Positions 8,672 through 10,954 of a stretch of DNA of 10,954 nucleotides are shown in pieces. Position numbers and translations under genes: made by a program. Positions within the stretch are counted from its first letter, which is position 1. The number at the start of each line of letters is the position of its first letter. The notes beneath the pieces were generated by a model. It was not told the origin of the DNA. It saw only the letters and a list, made by a program, of their open reading frames with translations, and did no database searches. Source of the stretch: Pholiota molesta (Eukaryota; Basidiomycota; Agaricomycetes; Agaricales; Strophariaceae); the NCBI GenBank assembly GCA_014925825.1, contig JACGCK010000616.1, positions 1 through 10,954 of the forward strand. Reading direction: 5' to 3'.

Positions 8672-10643
8672 ATGCCTGCCATCGTGCTCGACAACGGCGC
8701 GTCCACCATCAAGGCGGGCATCGTCGGCCACGACACAGAACCGAGGTATGCTGCTCCCCACCCCTCCGCACGCGTTCTCACCGGTATCTAGAGTCATTTC
8801 GAACGCGATCGTGCGCTCAAAGGGAGACAAAGCAACGTATTTTGGGCACGAGATAACACAGTGCAGGGACTATTCTTCGCTGCACTACCGTCTGCCATTT
8901 GAGAAGGTCGGTTGAGAAATCCATTTCCCGCATCTTCGGCTTATTCGTCCAGGACCATTAGGGATATCTGGTCGATTGGGACGCGCAGAAGGCGATATGG
9001 GATGGTATCTTTTCGGACCAAGTCCTTGGGGTAAATCCTTCGCGTCTTTCGCGTCTTTTCCACCGCTCAAGACTGCGGAACAGGTCGATACAACGCAGTC
9101 CTCTCTGCTCATCACCGAACCATACTTTAATCTCCTAATATACAAGATACCTATGATCAACTCATATTCGAAGAATACGAATTCAGCTCTTACTATCGAT
9201 GTACCCGTAAGTGATCATCAGGTGCTGATACAACCTATCTCTTCTTCCCATTCATACTGATTCCGTCCATCTAGCTGCATCGCTGATCCCATATGGACAG
9301 CTATTTTCTCAGCCAGGCCTTCCCCCTGCGCAGTGTACAATTGTGATTGATTCAGGATTTAGCTTCACTCACGTTGTTCCGATGATCGACGGTCAAATAG
9401 TCTGGAACGCAGTCAAGAGGTACTTCCAAAACACACTCGTGCCTAATTTCATATCTGATTGGCAACAACAGGCTAGACGTTGGTGGGAAGCTATTAACAA
9501 ACCAACTCAAGGAGTTGATTTCCTTTCGTCAATGGAATATGATGGACGAGACATACATTATGAACCATGTCAAAGAATCTTGCTGCTTTGTATCGACCAA
9601 TTTCAAACAAGATATCGAGACATGTCGGTAAGCAGATTTACCCGTGCAGCCTGCATTTTGGTTCTGTTTTGCAGAATTTAATGTGCCCAGGTAGAGTAGA
9701 TCCGAAGCATAATCCTATCGTTCAGGAATACGTGCTCCCCGACTTGTCGACGAATCGGAAGGGATGCATACGCTCCCCGGACGATATTATCACCGAAACC
9801 GATCAGATTCTGGTCATGAATAATGAACGGTTTACAGTACCGGAACTTTTATTTCGTCCTGATGATATCGGTAGGTGCACCATATTTCCTCTCGCGCACT
9901 CGTTCGGGTTTTTCTCAATGAAGTTCTTCAAGTTGATGCTGATGTATTCTCTGATCCACAGGGCTAGATCAAGCTGGCCTAGCTTCTACGATTGCCTACT
10001 CAATATCACTTCTTCCCCGTCAATATCAGGGGATGTTTTGGTCCAACATTGGTCTAATAGGAGGCTGCACTATGTTTAGCGGCTTTCGGGAACGATTGTA
10101 AGCTTTCTGGCCTGATAAGTGCAGGTCATCTGCTCTCAGACTGAGTTTCAATTATCTCAGGTTATCAGAATTGCAGTCTTTAGCACCCGTCGACTGTGAG
10201 GTCGGCATATACGAATGCGACGAGTGAGTATCGTCCCCCATTTGCTCATTTTTTCTTTCTATTTGATGCTAAATGAAACATTGACCTTGTTGTCTTTTTC
10301 CCCACCCCTTGTCCCACTATTCAGCCCCATCACAGAAGCCTACAAATCGGCGTATGCATTCGCGAGCCAAGGGGACTTCGCCCGCCATGCTGTTACCAGA
10401 GCAGAGTATGCAGAAAGTGGAAGTAGCGCTTCCCGCAGGAAATTCCGGGATTGGAAACCTCAAGAAGCTGAGAAAGAGAAGCCGCCGAAAGAAGTCGTCT
10501 CGTCGAAGGCCAAGGGGAAACAACCACAGCAGCAGCAGCAACGCGAACCGGACGATCGTCCCCAGGCGCCCAGCAAGCTATCGAGAACGCGAAGCACTAG
10601 GGTGGCTGCGGGAGCTGCGTCAGCTAGCACCCGCAAGCGCTGA
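8672..10643 (+). CDS. ARP6: Actin-related protein Arp6 (SWR1-type remodeller subunit), ten exons, one-base frameshift in exon 4
   Basis: Arp6 is a nuclear subunit of the SWR1/SRCAP complex, which installs histone H2A.Z. Exons: 8672-8745, 8792-8906, 8962-9030, 9084-9206, 9275-9419, 9472-9627, 9695-9870, 9962-10097, 10161-10223, 10325-10643. Visible motifs are the phosphate loop [13 protein letters not shown] at residues 4-16, [52 protein letters not shown] (second phosphate loop), [54 protein letters not shown] and IGLIGG. Between ...PYFNL and NIQDTYDQ the sequence has CTCCT where the conserved Pro needs one more C (9132-9136). Exons 5-10 all follow the shifted frame; with that base allowed for, the length is 458 aa. 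Read literally, translation ends after about 130 residues. A 60-residue basic, Gln-rich tail follows the actin fold. IGLIGG continues CTMFSGF, with Ser at a position usually Pro. Identity is firm; function is uncertain. Confidence 0.93.
9132..9136 (+). other. Frame-breaking one-base deficit in ARP6 exon 4
   Basis: Upstream codons encode the conserved [12 protein letters not shown]; downstream [16 protein letters not shown] lies one frame over, with only the codon for the intervening Pro short of a base. No GT-AG pair lies between the two conserved blocks, so splicing cannot reconcile them. Confidence 0.85.
10531..10543 (+). repeat. Short CAG run encoding polyglutamine in the Arp6 tail
   Basis: About four CAG units followed by CAA encode five or six glutamines within the basic C-terminal extension of Arp6. 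Such runs are prone to length variation and lie outside the conserved actin fold. Confidence 0.7.
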
Positions 10644-10843
10644 TTGCAACCTAATAATTGTAGGATTATGAGGCATGCGATGATGCAGGCACTGAAGAGA
10701 AGGCGATAGGCCACATGTCCATGGAAGACCACGATGCTACCATCGACGATCTATATTCTTCCATGGCATTGACTAAAGTTGTAACGCACCCCGTTTATCA
10801 GTATCGCAGTGTTTATTATAATCTTCGTGAGAGGACCAGGACT
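10644..10843. other. ARP6 3' flank
   Basis: Downstream of the ARP6 stop. A plus-strand frame starting after CTAATAATTGTAG (10651-10663, which resembles a branch point plus acceptor) is open from 10664 to the window end, with ATGs at 10715 and 10721. No donor that would join it convincingly to ARP6 was found and it matches no family I know. It competes with the minus-strand reading beyond 10844. Confidence 0.35.
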
Positions 10844-10954
10844 TTACGCTGGCGGTCTTTGAAAAAACGGTTGTGCGTCCGGTGTTGTCTTCTGCTGGTC
10901 ACAAGTAGATGCGCTTCCGTGTTTCTCAACGCTGTTGATGGTTTTCGCCAAGGA
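10844..10954 (-). CDS. Possible C-terminal end of a neighbouring gene, cut by the right edge
   Basis: Read inward from the window edge, this frame encodes 36 residues beginning SLAKTINSVEKHG and ending AQPFFQRPPA, then TAA at 10846-10844. The composition is that of an ordinary polar protein tail, and its orientation would be convergent with ARP6, with about 200 bp between stops. No family can be named from so little, and the opposite strand is also open here, so this is weak. Confidence 0.25.
   Translation of the reverse strand, partial: SLAKTINSVEKHGSASTCDQQKTTPDAQPFFQRPPA

Noticed and set aside
8444..8830. 128-codon minus-strand open frame across the ARP6 start
   Set aside because: It overlaps the conserved first exon of ARP6 on the other strand and does not extend the TANGO2 protein, which starts at its conserved Met-Cys.
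9031..9083. Reading straight through ARP6 intron 3, where GTAAATCCT would give Val-Asn-Pro
   Set aside because: The literal reading leaves the conserved [10 protein letters not shown] frame; a GTAAAT to GAACAG intron of 53 nt restores phase and expected spacing.

Overview
The window looks like nuclear DNA of a filamentous fungus, most likely a basidiomycete (Agaricomycotina). The main reason is gene architecture: the recognisable genes are cut by many short GT-AG introns (about 46-118 nt, usually 50-80) into small exons, several under 70 nt. No bacterial operon signals, rRNA, tRNA or CRISPR were seen. All exon models were built by eye, using conserved protein motifs, splice consensus and phase.

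Layout. (1) 1-1206, minus strand: most of a base-exchange-type phosphatidylserine synthase gene. Its C-terminus lies beyond the left edge, and one conserved exon carries indels that break the frame. (2) 1207-5029: a gene-poor 3.8 kb stretch. It holds a perfect 180-bp tandem duplication and three weak gene candidates: a plus-strand exon chain at 2360-2885, a minus-strand two-exon ORF at 3829-4256, and a broken plus-strand ORF series at 4381-4837. (3) 5030-6721, plus strand: an intact seven-exon Zn(II)2Cys6 transcription factor of 423 aa. (4) 7034-8243, minus strand: an intact four-exon NRDE/TANGO2-family protein of 313 aa, convergent with the transcription factor. (5) 8672-10643, plus strand: a ten-exon gene for actin-related protein Arp6, divergent from TANGO2 across 428 bp. 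It lacks one base in exon 4 relative to the conserved protein, so the frame breaks there. (6) 10644-10954: 3' flank with a possible end of another gene on the minus strand.

The genes do not form a pathway. Phosphatidylserine synthesis (ER), an NRDE protein linked to membrane, lipid or heme handling, a nuclear regulator and a chromatin-remodelling subunit are ordinary eukaryotic neighbours. I see no convincing new multi-gene system. The points most worth checking are the frame-breaking indels in two genes expected to matter to the cell (decay or sequence error), the perfect tandem duplication, and the unrecognised spliced ORF chain at 2360-2885.
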